Shown here: positions 1-11,673 of the stretch, one piece after another
How the letters are laid out: each line of letters opens with the position of its first letter
Numbering within the stretch: position 1 is the first letter of the stretch
From: Istiophorus platypterus
Lineage: Eukaryota; Chordata; Actinopteri; Istiophoriformes; Istiophoridae
Assembly (NCBI GenBank): GCA_016859345.1
Contig: CM029111.1
Coordinates: forward strand, 16,011,714-16,075,713
Direction: 5' to 3'
Length of the DNA: 64,000 nucleotides
Program-made: the position numbers and the translations under genes
The notes under the pieces: model-generated
Told to the model about the DNA's origin: nothing
The model's input: only the letters and a program-made list of their open reading frames with translations
Database searches by the model: none

Positions 1-640
1 CCCCCTCGCTACTCTTCAAGCCCTTCAAGGGCATTGTATTTGCTTTAGTCCGGATTGCGTGGACGCCTTTTGTCTCACGGCGGACTGAGGTGTCTCCATA
101 CTGTCCCGGTGAATGTGTCTGGGCTGCTTTGAGTTTGAACAGACCAGATTTTGAAAAAAAAAAATGGGGGGGAGAAAAAAAAAAGAAGAAGCGGGAAAGG
201 CTTCCTCAGCTGTTGCTGTTGGTCAGCAGCAGTCTGTCTCTCTCTTTGGCTGCGAAAGCAAACAGGCTCTGCTCTTTCCTTTTGGCAGCCGACCTTATTC
301 CTTGCCTCTGTGCGTAGCTCTCTGCTGCCTGAGCTTCTTGAATGTTATCAGACCGGGGAGGGGGGCGAAGGCAGCTGCTCGCTCCCCGGGGGTTGGGGCA
401 CCGACACGGGGTCACCGAAGGGGCGGGGAGCCAGGGCTTGGCAGCCAGCGTCCGCCGTGTGCAGGGGTCGGCGAGGTGTGAAGGGGCCGACAGCCCGTTC
501 GGCTTTTGGCTAAGTGCTGCGGTTCTCCGGGTGATTGCGTCATCTGAATCCGCCTTCGAAATAGTTTTCGGTCGGTCCAATGGCTTCGGTCCAGACTCGC
601 ATATTTCAGCAGCTGCAGATGGATTGCCATAAAAGTTTTG
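1..640. promoter_or_regulatory. CpG-rich patch at left edge of window
   Basis: From about 200 to 610 the sequence is GC-rich with many CpGs, a TGCGTCA motif near 535 and a CCAAT motif near 577. It has no long plausible reading frame. It could be the 3' shore of the acap3 promoter island lying just upstream, or an unrelated intronic CpG patch. The function is not shown by the sequence. Confidence 0.25.
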
Positions 641-682
641 ACATTAATTACCCTCGGGGGATAAATCTAACCCACTTTGCTG

Positions 683-1345
683 ATCCTCTGACTTTTCCTC
701 CAGCGGCACCTTGAGGTTCACGTTTATGGTTTTGAGTGAAATGTCTCAACGGCTACAATATGCTGCAAGAGTTCGAACTGAGGATTCGTGGCCCCCTCGG
801 GATGAACTGTTATAACTTTGGGGATCCACTGGCTCTCAGTCTCACAAGGTCAAACTTTTCTAAGCGTCCAATATTTTGGTTTATGACCAAAGACATTCTC
901 AGCAGCCTCAGCTGTGCTTTGTGTCTGGTGCAGATTAGCAAATCTTAGCATGTTTACAAGCATAAACCTACACTTGCTAAATATCAGCAGGTTAGTATTG
1001 TCATTGTAAGCATGGTTTCAAGCTAGTGTTAGCCTTTAGCTAAGACTGGCATGCTATCAAGCTAAACCAAGATGGTGAACATAATTAACATTAGACCTGT
1101 CAAATATCAGCCAGTTAGCATTGTCATTGTGAGCATTTTTGCATGCTAATCTTAGCATTTAGCTAAGACTGGCATGCTAACAAGCTAAACTAGGATGGTG
1201 AACCATGGCTAACATTATACCTTCTAAACACAGGCATTTTAGCATTGTCAATATGAGCATGTTTACATGCTGGTGTTAGTGTTTTGCTAAGAGCATCGCT
1301 GCGCCTTAGTTTAGACAAACAGCTGCTAGCTTGGCTGTAGACTAT
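683..1345 (+). repeat. Composite dispersed repeat (GCTAAC-rich family) with about 123-bp internal tandem units
   Basis: The 5' part (gatcctctgacttttcctcc, aggttcacgtttatgg) resembles sequence near 17868 and 33985. The 3' part contains three related units at about 958-1080, 1081-1203 and 1204-1320. The first two end in a gatggtgaac motif, and all are rich in GCTAAC and TTAGCAT. Fragments of the same family occur at 17868-18190, 26730-26830, 33985-34100, 34590-34735 and 43325-43560. I recognise this type of repeat from percomorph fish introns but cannot assign a family name. No coding capacity is visible. Confidence 0.75.
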
Positions 1346-1374
1346 CGCAAATTAGATTAAATTAAAGGGAAAAA

Positions 1375-1680
1375 ATTAAAGAAATAGTCTGACATTTTGG
1401 GAAATGTGGTTATTTGAATGCACAGTTAGAAGAAAAGCTTGATAAGTGTGTGTGCCCTCGTGTTTGTACAATTAATATGAACGTACAACCTGTAGCAGGT
1501 TAGCTTAGCTAAGTTTAGCTTGGAGCCTGGAAACAGGCAGAAACTGCTAGCCTAGCTGTGTTCAAAGGCAACAAGGTGAATGGCCGCCAGCTGTAGCCTT
1601 ATGGTGAATACAGAGACATTAGAGAGGTGTTGATCTACTTATCTAACTCTCAGTGAGACAGCAATTAAGCTCATTTTACT
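1375..1680 (+). repeat. Dispersed repeat, GACATTTTGGGAAAT family
   Basis: Starts with agtctgacattttgggaaat and contains the ggttagcttagct and gcctggaaacaggcag motifs. Related copies are at 44085-44335 and 47205-47545, with a fragment at about 22840-22945. It is non-coding and typical of fish introns. Confidence 0.7.
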
Positions 1681-2576
1681 AGTTTTCACTCCATTTTAAA
1701 AAAATAATAAAAAATGAGTGGCAGCAAAAGTTGTGTTCAAGTGAAATCCTGACTCTGACGGATTCCGTTTCTTGGACTTCCTCCGACGTATCATCCGACA
1801 GCCCCGGCGGGAGTTTTTGCAGGAGTAAGCTTGGCTGCGGACGTTTTGTTTGATTTGAGTGTTTCTGCAGAGGAATGTGTCTCTGTTCTTGTTCTCTTAA
1901 TGCGCACACTGGGAAGACGGGATTCATCTGCTCAGCATAAGTGGGAATGTTATCCCTGTTATGTGCTCAGGGGCCGACTGGCTGCCTGGCCGGCCCGCCG
2001 GCCCGGCCGGCTGCTTTACTGCCTGGGAACCGTTGGTCGTTGGACAGTGCCAGAACTAATGTCTCTCGCCAAGGGAGGGTCTGAAAATATGCACACATGT
2101 TGTTCAAGGTCCAACGAGACACCAACGGGCTGATACAGGAGGGAGGACATCTGGGACAGCAGAGGATATCTGATTATATTTGAATGTTTTTCCTTTCTGC
2201 AGAAAACTTCGATAGATAACGAAATGTTGGATCAAGTGTTTGAAAAGACAGATGTGGTCAGATCTTCCAGAATGTGTTGCTCTATTTCAATGCAAGCAGT
2301 CCTTTTTTTTCTCCTAAAGGTGCATTCCACCAGTTTCACACATGAAGATTTGTTCACGCATCATGCGAAGGAACTGCTAAGCTTGCGAAATGTTTTCCGG
2401 GCATTTGCAGAGAAGCACGAGAAAATAACCTTGGGGATATAATGATCAGGGTTATCTTGGTTTAGGTTTGTCGACTTTAAATTGGTAACAGGAAGTCTGC
2501 AGTACAAATAAATTGGGAGTGTGGGTGTTGACAGGGCAAAAAAAAAGTCTAATGTGAAAAGCTGCTGGTTTGGTGA

Positions 2577-2690
2577 CGGTGGCTTGTCCACTAATCACAG
2601 GGTTGGCGGTTCGATCCCCAGCTCCTCCCGTCCACATGTCCAAGTATCCCTTCAGGACACCGAATGCCAGGTTGGTCAACTCGGCACCTT
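2577..2690 (+). repeat. tRNA-derived SINE-like fragment
   Basis: Contains a good RNA polymerase III B-box (GGTTCGATCCC at 2608-2618) preceded by gtccactaatcacagggttg and followed by a CTCCTCCCGTCCACATGTC tail. I know this arrangement from a common percomorph tRNA-derived repeat. The A-box side is degenerate and no tRNA cloverleaf can be folded, so this is not a functional tRNA gene. Confidence 0.55.
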
Positions 2691-3650
2691 GCAAAGTAGC
2701 GACACCAATACTGGGTACTGATATTTGGGACTATTTGGGAAAGAAAAAGAAAAGAAAGTCAAAATGGGACCAGAACGCTCGACAATGTAGGTTAGCTAAG
2801 CGCCATTTATGAATATACGTAATAAAATTTCTACTTTGCCTCAGGTCCATATTTGTTTGCCAGCAGAATGGACCAATATTAGTCCTTTGATAAAATACAG
2901 GATATTGCCTGGTCCTGCGCTCCTCCGCTGACAAGATTGTGGGTTGTCTTCAACCACAGCTACATAAAATCAGTCAGTAAAAATCCAGCCATACAATTTA
3001 TTTCCTCCTATTTTTATTGCTTTTTTTTTTTGGGAACTTTTTTAATTACTCTTGGTTTTCCCCTGGGTAGTTAATGTGTCAAATGAAAACTTATGTCACA
3101 GAGGGACGTGGCGGAGAGGACTCATGGAACCCATAAGTCTGCGCCGTCATCTAAAATATGACCCATGCGCGTTTTTAATTTCTGGCACGGGGACGGTCAT
3201 ATATGAAGGTTGTTAACACTGGCATCAGTCTGACCTTTTGTTGTTTAGTATTGGCCTTTAGAAAGTCATCAGTTAAGCTTTCGTTTTAAATGCTTGAGAT
3301 TTACTTTCTTCCTCAACAACATGACAACATGAGAACCAAACTTGTTTTTGACTTTGTTTTTTTCTTTTCTTTGGGGGGCGGGGGTCTGCTTTCAGAGGAG
3401 ACACATTGAGCCCCCTCAGGATTTATGTGCGGTGGTCGGCGGCGTGCAGGGAAGCTCCAGGCCGCCAACCCGTGCAAGCGTGCAGGAGGGGAGAGCTTGC
3501 AAGTGGGGTGCATTGCAAGGCGGGCGGGGGAGTGGTCGGGGGTGGAAGGGGGCAGAAGGGAGCAGAGGGGGCAAAAGTTCACCCAGACCGGTCGTCGGGG
3601 GTGGTGCGCTCAACCTGTCGCCAGAATAGCTATCTCGTTCAGAATAAATA

Positions 3651-3694
3651 AAATTTGAAAAAAAACAAAAAAAAAAAAAAAAAAAAAAAAAAAA
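3651..3694 (+). repeat. Poly(A) tract
   Basis: An A-rich segment ends in a run of about 28 uninterrupted A at 3667-3694. It follows AATAAAATTTG (about 3645-3656). It may be the tail of an old retroposed insertion, but no target-site duplication was evident. Confidence 0.6.
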
Positions 3695-5249
3695 CAAATC
3701 ACAGCTAGCTCTATTAGCCCCCCCCCCCCAAATCTCATCTTCAGCGTTTTTTCCTCGGCCCATAGACTTTAGATTGGGATGACATCACGGTAATAAAACA
3801 TAAAACAGACGTTTCTGGGCTCTGCAAGAGCTTCGAAAGAAAAGAAAGAAAAAAAAAGAAGAAAGAAACCTCTGCGGTGATATTCACAATAGGAGGAGTA
3901 ATGGCCAGCCTTGTTTGCAGCTTCTAGGGGTCCTGTCAACAGTTTCACAGACATCTCATTTATAGTGGTGGGGAGGATGATTTTTTTTTCTTTTCTTTTC
4001 CCAAGAAACACAGCCCTCTTGTGCATTTAAAGTGCTGTGTCGTTCCTGCTGGATTACAACATGTAATGTGGATCCTGTGTTCCTACCGTTTGCCTCCTGA
4101 TCGTTGCAACTAAAGATGAGATGAGTGCCGGCGTGCCGCCTCTTGCAGTTGTTAATTCCTGTCCCATAGCACAATCAACCACAGGGCCAGTGTTTTGGCG
4201 TTTGATAGGCCTTCAAATTCACAAATCCTTTCCTCTAACTGGACTCCCAGGATCATATTTCATTGGTCTCACAAGTGCCTGAATCAACATTACCCCCCCC
4301 CCCCCCAAACACACCCCTATGAGGGCAGAAAGGACAAGGAAACGATGATGGATGTCCATCCTTGGCGGATTCCGGACATCTGCCAACAAATAAAAACCAC
4401 AAAAAAACTGCTGTCCTTCCGGAGCTTGTGCCAAGATAACAGGCTGTAGCTTTACGCCTGTGCCACGTTCAGCGCAAGTGAGGGAACAAGAGCATTTCCT
4501 AAAAATGTGAAACTCGTCCATTTAGACCTGATACATAAAAGCAAAGACAAACAGAAAAAGTAAACTGGACTTACAGTGAGAGAGAGGGAGAGAGACAGAG
4601 AGACTGAACCGGTGAAATGCATAGCTGGAAAATTGTCGGTAAAAAAAATATGAAGCATGAACACACATCTATTTTCAGACACCCTGTGTAATCTAATTTG
4701 CATTTCAGAGACTCCTCTTTGGATGCAACAAAAAAACTGTGCAGAATTAGCTTAATAGTGTTCATTTCACATCTTGGACCATTCTATTTATGCTGTGGGT
4801 AACAATAGATTAGATATGTGTCATATAAATGTGATTTTCTTTTGGAGGGGGGGTTGTTTTTTGTTTTTTTTTGTTTTCTTTCCATGCGCAAAGAGACGTC
4901 CTGCTCTCGGCTTAAAGTAGCTTCTGTCCTTGTCAGTGGTTTACCAGGCCTCTCATTGTGCAGAGAGAGGGGACTCATATGCTCCTCTGCTAAAATAGAC
5001 CCAGATTTTTCTTTCCTTTTTTTTCTTTTTTTTTTGGCTCTTCCATGAGGACGAGCTCGGTCAGGTGGCAGTTAAGCCAGTCACTGTTGATTTAGTCATC
5101 GCTTCATTGGGAGCCCTCAGGGCGGGGGGCGGGGGGGCTCAGCTTTCATCCTGGCATATTTAGATGGAACAATGTCGGGCGCAAACTGTAACATTCAGAG
5201 TGAATAATGAAAAAATTTAGTCGTTTTCTTTGCCCCGGCTTTTCTTTTC

Positions 5250-5700
5250 ATCCCAAGCGATGAAAATAATTGTCAGCTGCAGCCGTAGTTGATTATTTCA
5301 TTATATGGTCAACAGAAAACTAATTTGCATCTGATTTGATAATCGATAATCATTCATGTTGTTTTATTCATGAAGAAGATGCCAAACTTTCACTGGTTCT
5401 TCTCAGGAGATTTTCAGCTTCTCTTTGTCTCGTGTTAAAGTGAACTGAATATAATTGACTCTTAGTCGGGCAAAACAAGCAAACTCATGACGATACCGTG
5501 AGTTTTAGGAAGTTGTGACAGGCATTTTTCACCATTTTCTGGCATTTTGCAAACCAATTAGAAAAATAATCATCAGATTAATCGATTAATCTGTTCTGTC
5601 TGTTCCTCTCTGCTTGTGACACTGGGCTCGAATTTATCATTTATTTCATCGATCAATCACTTCAGTCACCTCATTCAGGTTTAATTCAGAAAACGTAAAA
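5250..5700 (+). repeat. Dispersed repeat, ATTAATCG/TTGATTA family
   Basis: Contains gtcagctgcagccgtagttg, gataatcgataatc and atcagattaatcgattaatc. Related sequence recurs at 36565-36680, 44495-44580 and 60515-60790. It ends in an AATA-rich low-complexity tract near 5722-5740. Non-coding. Confidence 0.6.
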
Positions 5701-6221
5701 AAAAAAGAAGCAAAAAAAACAATAAATAAATAAATAAAAAGGGGATCATAAGTCACCTGGGGTAAACGTCTTGTTTTGTCCAACCAACCTTGTGACTGAG
5801 AAGCTGGAACTAAAGAATATTGACCCAGTACAGCTATTCGCTTGTCAATGTCGTCACGGGTTAATTTCCTCTAGGCTGATTTATCGATTCACCCTTTCCG
5901 TGGCTAACGTGAAAGCATGTGACCCCCCGAGTTTTTGCAGGCCTCACACGCCCCCCACCCCCACGAACTTCCCGGCAGAAAGTATCATCACACAATGTGG
6001 CAGGGATCAGACAGAAGAGCCCCCACGCCCCCCCCCGGTGAGGAGAAAATAGTTTGGTGGGAGTGAGTGTTGGTGGTCTCTGTATTGAGTCCACTGAATT
6101 AGTGGGTGGCCCTTGGGGGGGGGGTCGTCTGTCTGCGAGGGTAGAAATGGGGCTCGGTGAATGGTCGCCACTGACCTGTTTCTTACACGCAAGTATTTGG
6201 CACCGTAGGCATTTACAGTGT

Positions 6222-6243
6222 GGGGGGGGGGGGGGGGGGGGGG
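6222..6243 (+). repeat. Poly(G) run of 22
   Basis: Twenty-two consecutive G after acagtgt, followed by ttgggtgg. Such runs are unstable and often mis-sequenced, so the exact length should be treated with caution. Confidence 0.85.
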
Positions 6244-6359
6244 TTGGGTGGAGAACAACCTCCATTTGTGGAAGAGCAGACCACCCCTTCCCACGCACAA
6301 CACAACCATATGTAACATATATGTACATACGTACATGCTATATGTACACCGACAGAGCT

Positions 6360-6545
6360 GCTGGGAGCACCTGTCCTCTGATTGGCCGATGCCACACACG
6401 TCGCACACGCTACTGTAATCTCTGCCCCGCCGCCGGCTGGACGCTCTGGTCCGCGGCGCGTTCTAAGCGAAGAACACGTGAGTAATTACCGCCACGCCGG
6501 GCATGTCACTTCCGTGCAGCCCTTAGTGTGGGCTCGCCCCGTCGG
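6360..6545. promoter_or_regulatory. Small CpG-rich patch with inverted CCAAT box and donor-like site
   Basis: The patch has an ATTGG (inverted CCAAT) at 6381-6385, several CpG-rich stretches such as gtccgcggcgcg, and an excellent donor-like AACAC|gtgagtaa with the GT at 6479. It could be a non-coding alternative first exon of acap3. No in-frame coding sequence supports that, so the call is weak. Confidence 0.2.
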
Positions 6546-9500
6546 ATAGAGGGGTTTGTGCGTTAATGTGGTGATGGCGGCTGCGGTGCACTTGTGGAGT
6601 CTGGTGCAGAAATGTGAGCAGTGTTTTTTTTTTTTTATAGCAAGCACGGCTGAGCCCTCTCCTCCTTCGGGAGGAACAGAAAACAGGCCTGTTTCAGGAC
6701 GAGGAACACATCTAAGCCCTCAAGTGGAAATAAAAGCCCGGGCTTATGGAACAATAGTCAGGGCTTTGAGCACATGGTCGGGGAGGATATTATTGGAGAC
6801 ACTTGAACTCTCCCTGCACCTTAAACGCATTAGGGTTGGGTTTCTGCAGACGACGGGGCACTGGGATTCTCAGGTTATGAGGATGACGACGATGTGAATG
6901 CGATGCCGACTGGAAGAGTCCAAAGGTTTCTCTGAAGGTCATATGGTCTGGGGCAGGGCTTCCATCATAGGCTGTTTAATCTCAGGACAGTCACTGATGA
7001 TTGCCCCCCCCCCTTTTAGTCGCCTGTCAAGCGCTCTGCTCTTGCATGCCACATAATGCAGTTTACAATGATTAAAGAGGCAGATTTACCATCGAAATTC
7101 TTAGTAGTTTTTTTTTTAGGACAATTGGTCCTTGATTTCAAAAGCTGGCCTCTAGATCGACATCCGCTGCTTGTGATCATCTTGTGACCACGTTTTTAGA
7201 AAATATCAGACCGGTTATGTAACATAAAGTAAAGCGTGAAGGACAAACATGGCTGAGGGGGGAAAAAAAAGAGACTTTCTCCAACGACCACTAATTACAC
7301 AGTAGCGCTAAATTAGATCGGTCCTCCGCCCGAGCAGCAACGGGATCAGCTGCCCGTCTTACCGTTATGATCGTCATGGTGACTGGTTGGTGTGTTGGTA
7401 TTTGCTGTTTTCATGATATGTTTTGTAGCAGAATGACATCAGAACAGAATAGGTTTTTGTCACAGTGGAGACTCATTAGTTAAACCATCATACACAGGCC
7501 AGTGTTTTCCATGACATGTGCTTAGTATTATGTAACAAGCTATTTTTTTTTTCCCAAATTATATGTTGTATTACACAGTTGGCCGAAAGGATGTGATGTA
7601 ATTGAAGTTGATAAATCAGATTCAAGACTTGTCTTGTGTTTGTTTGTACATGATGCTAATAACATTAATTATCTGCGTCATCATACTGAAAAGTTCACTT
7701 CAGAGCAAGTGATACCATTCCGCTGGATAGTTAACGCTGGTATTTTTTGGGTTTTCTTGTTTTGAAATTACTGAACTTTGTGCCAATAATTGTCTTTTTA
7801 TCTGATATCTGGGGTGGATGGTTTTGAAGGGTCTGATGACCACCTCAGGTCATGTGTTCCCGACTTTGGGAAAAAGCAAAACAGGCTGTGTGAAGCGATC
7901 AGGACCTGACTTTTTACTTGTACGTACAGAAGCCAGAATCTGCGACCGGCAGTTAAAAGGCAAAACTGAATATGAAACGAACAAAAAAAAAAGGGTTTGG
8001 CCATGTAAGCTCAATAAAAGAGATCTTAAAATTGCACTTAACGGCAACTGACTTGATATTGTGTTCTAAATTTAGACTCTAAAACCTCCCACCCCACGCA
8101 AAAATGTAGCATCTTCCACAGCTGATGGTCCATGTGCAAGACGTGCAAATAAAGACACAGTACTATTGTATGGCAGCGTAGAGCTAGCCAGTCCTAAAAA
8201 TTTGATACTGTTTAACCTGCTTGCTAGCTTAGCTTTCATACACGTCCTGTTTTCAAGGAGCTTTTGGGATCAAGACGAACGCTATCACGTGTTAAACCGG
8301 CTGAGGTTGCTGGAGTTAAAACTTCCTCAAGTCTACCTTGGAGCAAAGCAGAGCTGCTAGTGTCAATGTAAACTCTGTTAGCATACGGGATTTTTAAATG
8401 TAGCCTGCCACCCCACAAACTTAGATAGTACATGATTTGCGCCGTGACCTTGGGAATAGCCTTTAAGGTTGCTACTGAAGACACCAAGCTGTTGAGCTGG
8501 ACATGCTAACAATTGTAGATTATGTTAAAGCAATTATATGCACAGGTTAATCAATTTCTTACACTTTTCCTCTGGTGTTTTTGGCTTTGGAATAGCTAAA
8601 AAAAATGAACCACTCTTCAAATTCCTTATGTATTGATTATCTTTTTTACTACATTCCCATGTGCTGTGTTTCAGCTTGTGGAGAAATCCAAAGTTGTAAG
8701 CTATGACTTGACAATCAGTAGTAGTAGTCAAGTGTGTAAAGATAGTATTTTTCTGAGCTAGTGTTTCAGAATACACTGTGTATATAAACGTATATAAAGT
8801 GCTTGCCGTTGCATAGCCAGGGGTGCCTCCTTGACCCTGCATTAGTCCGTATGGTGGCCTGGAGGAGGAGGAGGATGAGGAGTGCCGGGCAGCAGGAGCC
8901 ACGCAGCTAAGAATAACCCGAGCTGCTGCTCGGGGAGGCTGGAGGGTATATGCTCGGGGATCCCACCCCCACCCTCCATTCAGCCACTCAGCCATTCAGC
9001 CACTCAGCCCCGCAACCCAGACTCAATTAGGACACTAAAGCAATCAATATTATGACAAAATGTCGCCTCTTCTCCCGACAGGAAGCTGCCTTTGTCACAA
9101 AGGGGGCCTCAGACGGACTGGGCCGCCCTGTCTCCAACCCTCGGCCTCCCCCTCCTCCGCCCCACCTCCTGCAACCTCCCAAAAAATTCTCCTCACTGAT
9201 GAAACCTTTTGTTTTGTTTTGTTTTTTTTTGTTTTTTTAAATTGAGATGAGATTGCAAAGATATGGAGGAGTGTAGGAAAGAGCCAACAGCAGGCTGATA
9301 TCAAACAGTCCACTGATTACCGAGGATCACTCCAAGCTAGCATCTAGCCTGCTCTACAGCTGTTCTCATTTGTATGCTGGCACCGAGACCAGAGCACGCT
9401 GACACCGCTGCCTCGCTCAGTGGCTAATTTCGCTCTCCCCAGCTGGCCGCCGTCTGCGGGTTTAGGTCGGCGTGGCCCCAGCTGGTGGATGCCTTTTGAG

Positions 9501-10289
9501 TTTGGCTGCATTGGCCACGCCTGTATTTCAGGGGTCACTACCTGGAGCCGGTGACGGCGCTCCCCTCAGCCGCCCACCTGCTCCACCACCGGGCCGCTCT
9601 GCCTCTAACCCCCCTGCTTTTCGCCCAAAACACACCCCTCTGGGACATCTGGACCCAGCTGCATCTCCTTTAGCCATCCGGTTCACACACTGCAGCCAAG
9701 ACACACTTACTGGCTGTAGTACGTTGACTCAAGTGTTGTAAAATTTGAGGCACTTCCTTTGCATGACATAATATGATTCTACATATGAGTTTAGAAAACA
9801 TGATTGTTAGGGATGGGGTTTGGAAGCATTTGATCAAATCTGAATCCTTGCAAAGCCCTTATCCAGTCCAGTTAAGTAGTGTGTTTGGTGGTGGGTGGAG
9901 AAATTTCAACTGTTCTGTCTAACACACGGTATAACTGCTCATGGTGTAATTTAAAAAAAAAAAGAAAAGCTTCTAATCACGTTATCAACAGGATCTGTAT
10001 TTTTGACAGTGATTACGGACCAACCATCCAACAAACATGACACTGACACTTATAGACGTGACGGTAATTACCTGTCAAACCTAGACCGTGGGCGCTCTGC
10101 TGCACTCGGGGGGGTTGTTGGGAGCTCAACACTTATTTAATCACAGCTCAGCGATGTTTAGTAACCCTGTCCTGACTCATTTGACCTTTTGCTGCGGGGG
10201 ACAGCGGCGTTTGCTCCTCACTTGGTGGCGGTGGGGTGGGGGTGGGGGGGGGGCTTCAGCTGCAGAGCATTAATGTAAAAACAACACGG

Positions 10290-10490
10290 TGGAAATGATA
10301 TTAACTCTACTTCTTAATCTACTTTATCATTCAGTGGATCTAAGTAAAGTAAATCGCTGATGTATTACATTAATGTTTCTATCTAAACAATTGTAAGAAA
10401 CACATTGTTCTCTATCATAGTAGTTGTTACTTTTGATACTTCAAGTACATTTTGTTAATAAAATCTACTTTTACTTATTCAAGCAACATT
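10290..10490. repeat. Dispersed repeat fragment, AAGTACTTTT family
   Basis: Contains acttttgatacttcaagtac and tctacttttacttattcaag. This family is rich in TACTTTTACTT and is known to me from fish genomes. Better copies occur at 43830-44060, 45095-45245, 59440-59530 and 62810-63560. Confidence 0.5.
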
Positions 10491-11646
10491 TTCAGTTCAG
10501 GGTTTTTACCTGAGGTTTGTTTGTTTTTAAAGTGGCATTGGCAACTTCTACTTCAAGCGACTGCAATCAGTATTTTTATACTGAAAATGTATTTTTTGTC
10601 TCCACCGGGATTTTGTAAAGATTTTAGGTTAATAAGATGAAAAACAGATGTTGTTGTTGCTGCGTAACTGCTGGATGTGTAAATAAGCAACCGCTTGCTA
10701 CCTAGTTCGCCATATCAGCTTGAAAGGTCATGATTCTGAGTGTCAGAGCTGTGTTGACAGTATGTTTCCACTTCCCCAAGGGGTCAAAATATGAGTTATT
10801 GCAGGTTTAACGGAGTCTGGGTACTTTATCTTACCACCGCTTTCTGGAACAATGGAAAACGTTTTCTTTGAGATGATGCATCTAAAAGTCACAGTTCACA
10901 CACACCACAAAACAAAACAAGCACAATCTAAAATAACATTTTCATCCCAGCATGGGATATAAATGTTGTTTTAAATTGCAACACTTCAAAATACTTAAGC
11001 CTGGCATCATCGTGTGAAACTAGTTAAGACGTGCGTCAGCTCACCAAGTTAAGAGAAACAGGGTCGTTCCGGCAACTTTGGGCCGGTAAACAGAGGCTCC
11101 GCCGCTGCTCTGGATGCCACGTCAGCAGCCAGAGAAAACCGCCGCCGCTGCAGCTTCGCTCAGCGAAATATCTGTGTTTATTGTGGGTTGTTTTTTTTTT
11201 GTTGTTGTTGTTGTTTGTTTTTTTTGTTTTTTTACACCACCGCTCAACTGCACTGTTCCATGTCCGATAAATGAATCCCAGACCAATTCCTGCGCAGCAA
11301 CAGGCGCAGACGAGACGAGGTTGTAGACTCACTGTGCTGTTGCCGTTCGGTCCCAATCGGCCGTTAAGAACAACCATCGACAGCATGTTTAATTGAGTCG
11401 ATCGGTGACGTCGGAGTATTTGTCATGTGAGGCTCAAGTTGGTTTGCTGCTGGTTAGTAGCCTCCTGACGAGGTGTTAAAGGTGCAGCATCGGTCGTCTC
11501 TTGTCACAGAAGCCCTGTTGCGTGAGTCATACTGTTGCCTACTTAGCGTCTCTGCTCCCCGTGGTGTGAATTAAGGGTCAACTCACAAGCACATCGGGGA
11601 CCTCTGCAGCCCACTTAGAAGATGGTTGCCCTGGCTACAGGCCCCT

Positions 11647-11673
11647 GGGACGGGGGGGCGGGGGGGCGGGGGG
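11647..11673 (+). other. G-quadruplex-type motif in intron 1
   Basis: Four G tracts of three or more are separated by only one or two bases (GGGAC, then three long G runs each broken by a single C). A similar tract lies at about 10224-10253. Formation in vivo is not shown. Confidence 0.5.

Noticed and set aside
1831..2133. Possible acap3 exon 1, because GAGGAATGTGT resembles the EEC codons of the ACAP N-terminus
   Set aside because: It is not followed by anything like IKDSPRFR and no suitable donor in the needed phase follows.
2577..2690. tRNA gene, because of a perfect B-box
   Set aside because: The A-box half is degenerate and no cloverleaf or anticodon arm forms. The flanking sequence fits a tRNA-derived repeat instead.
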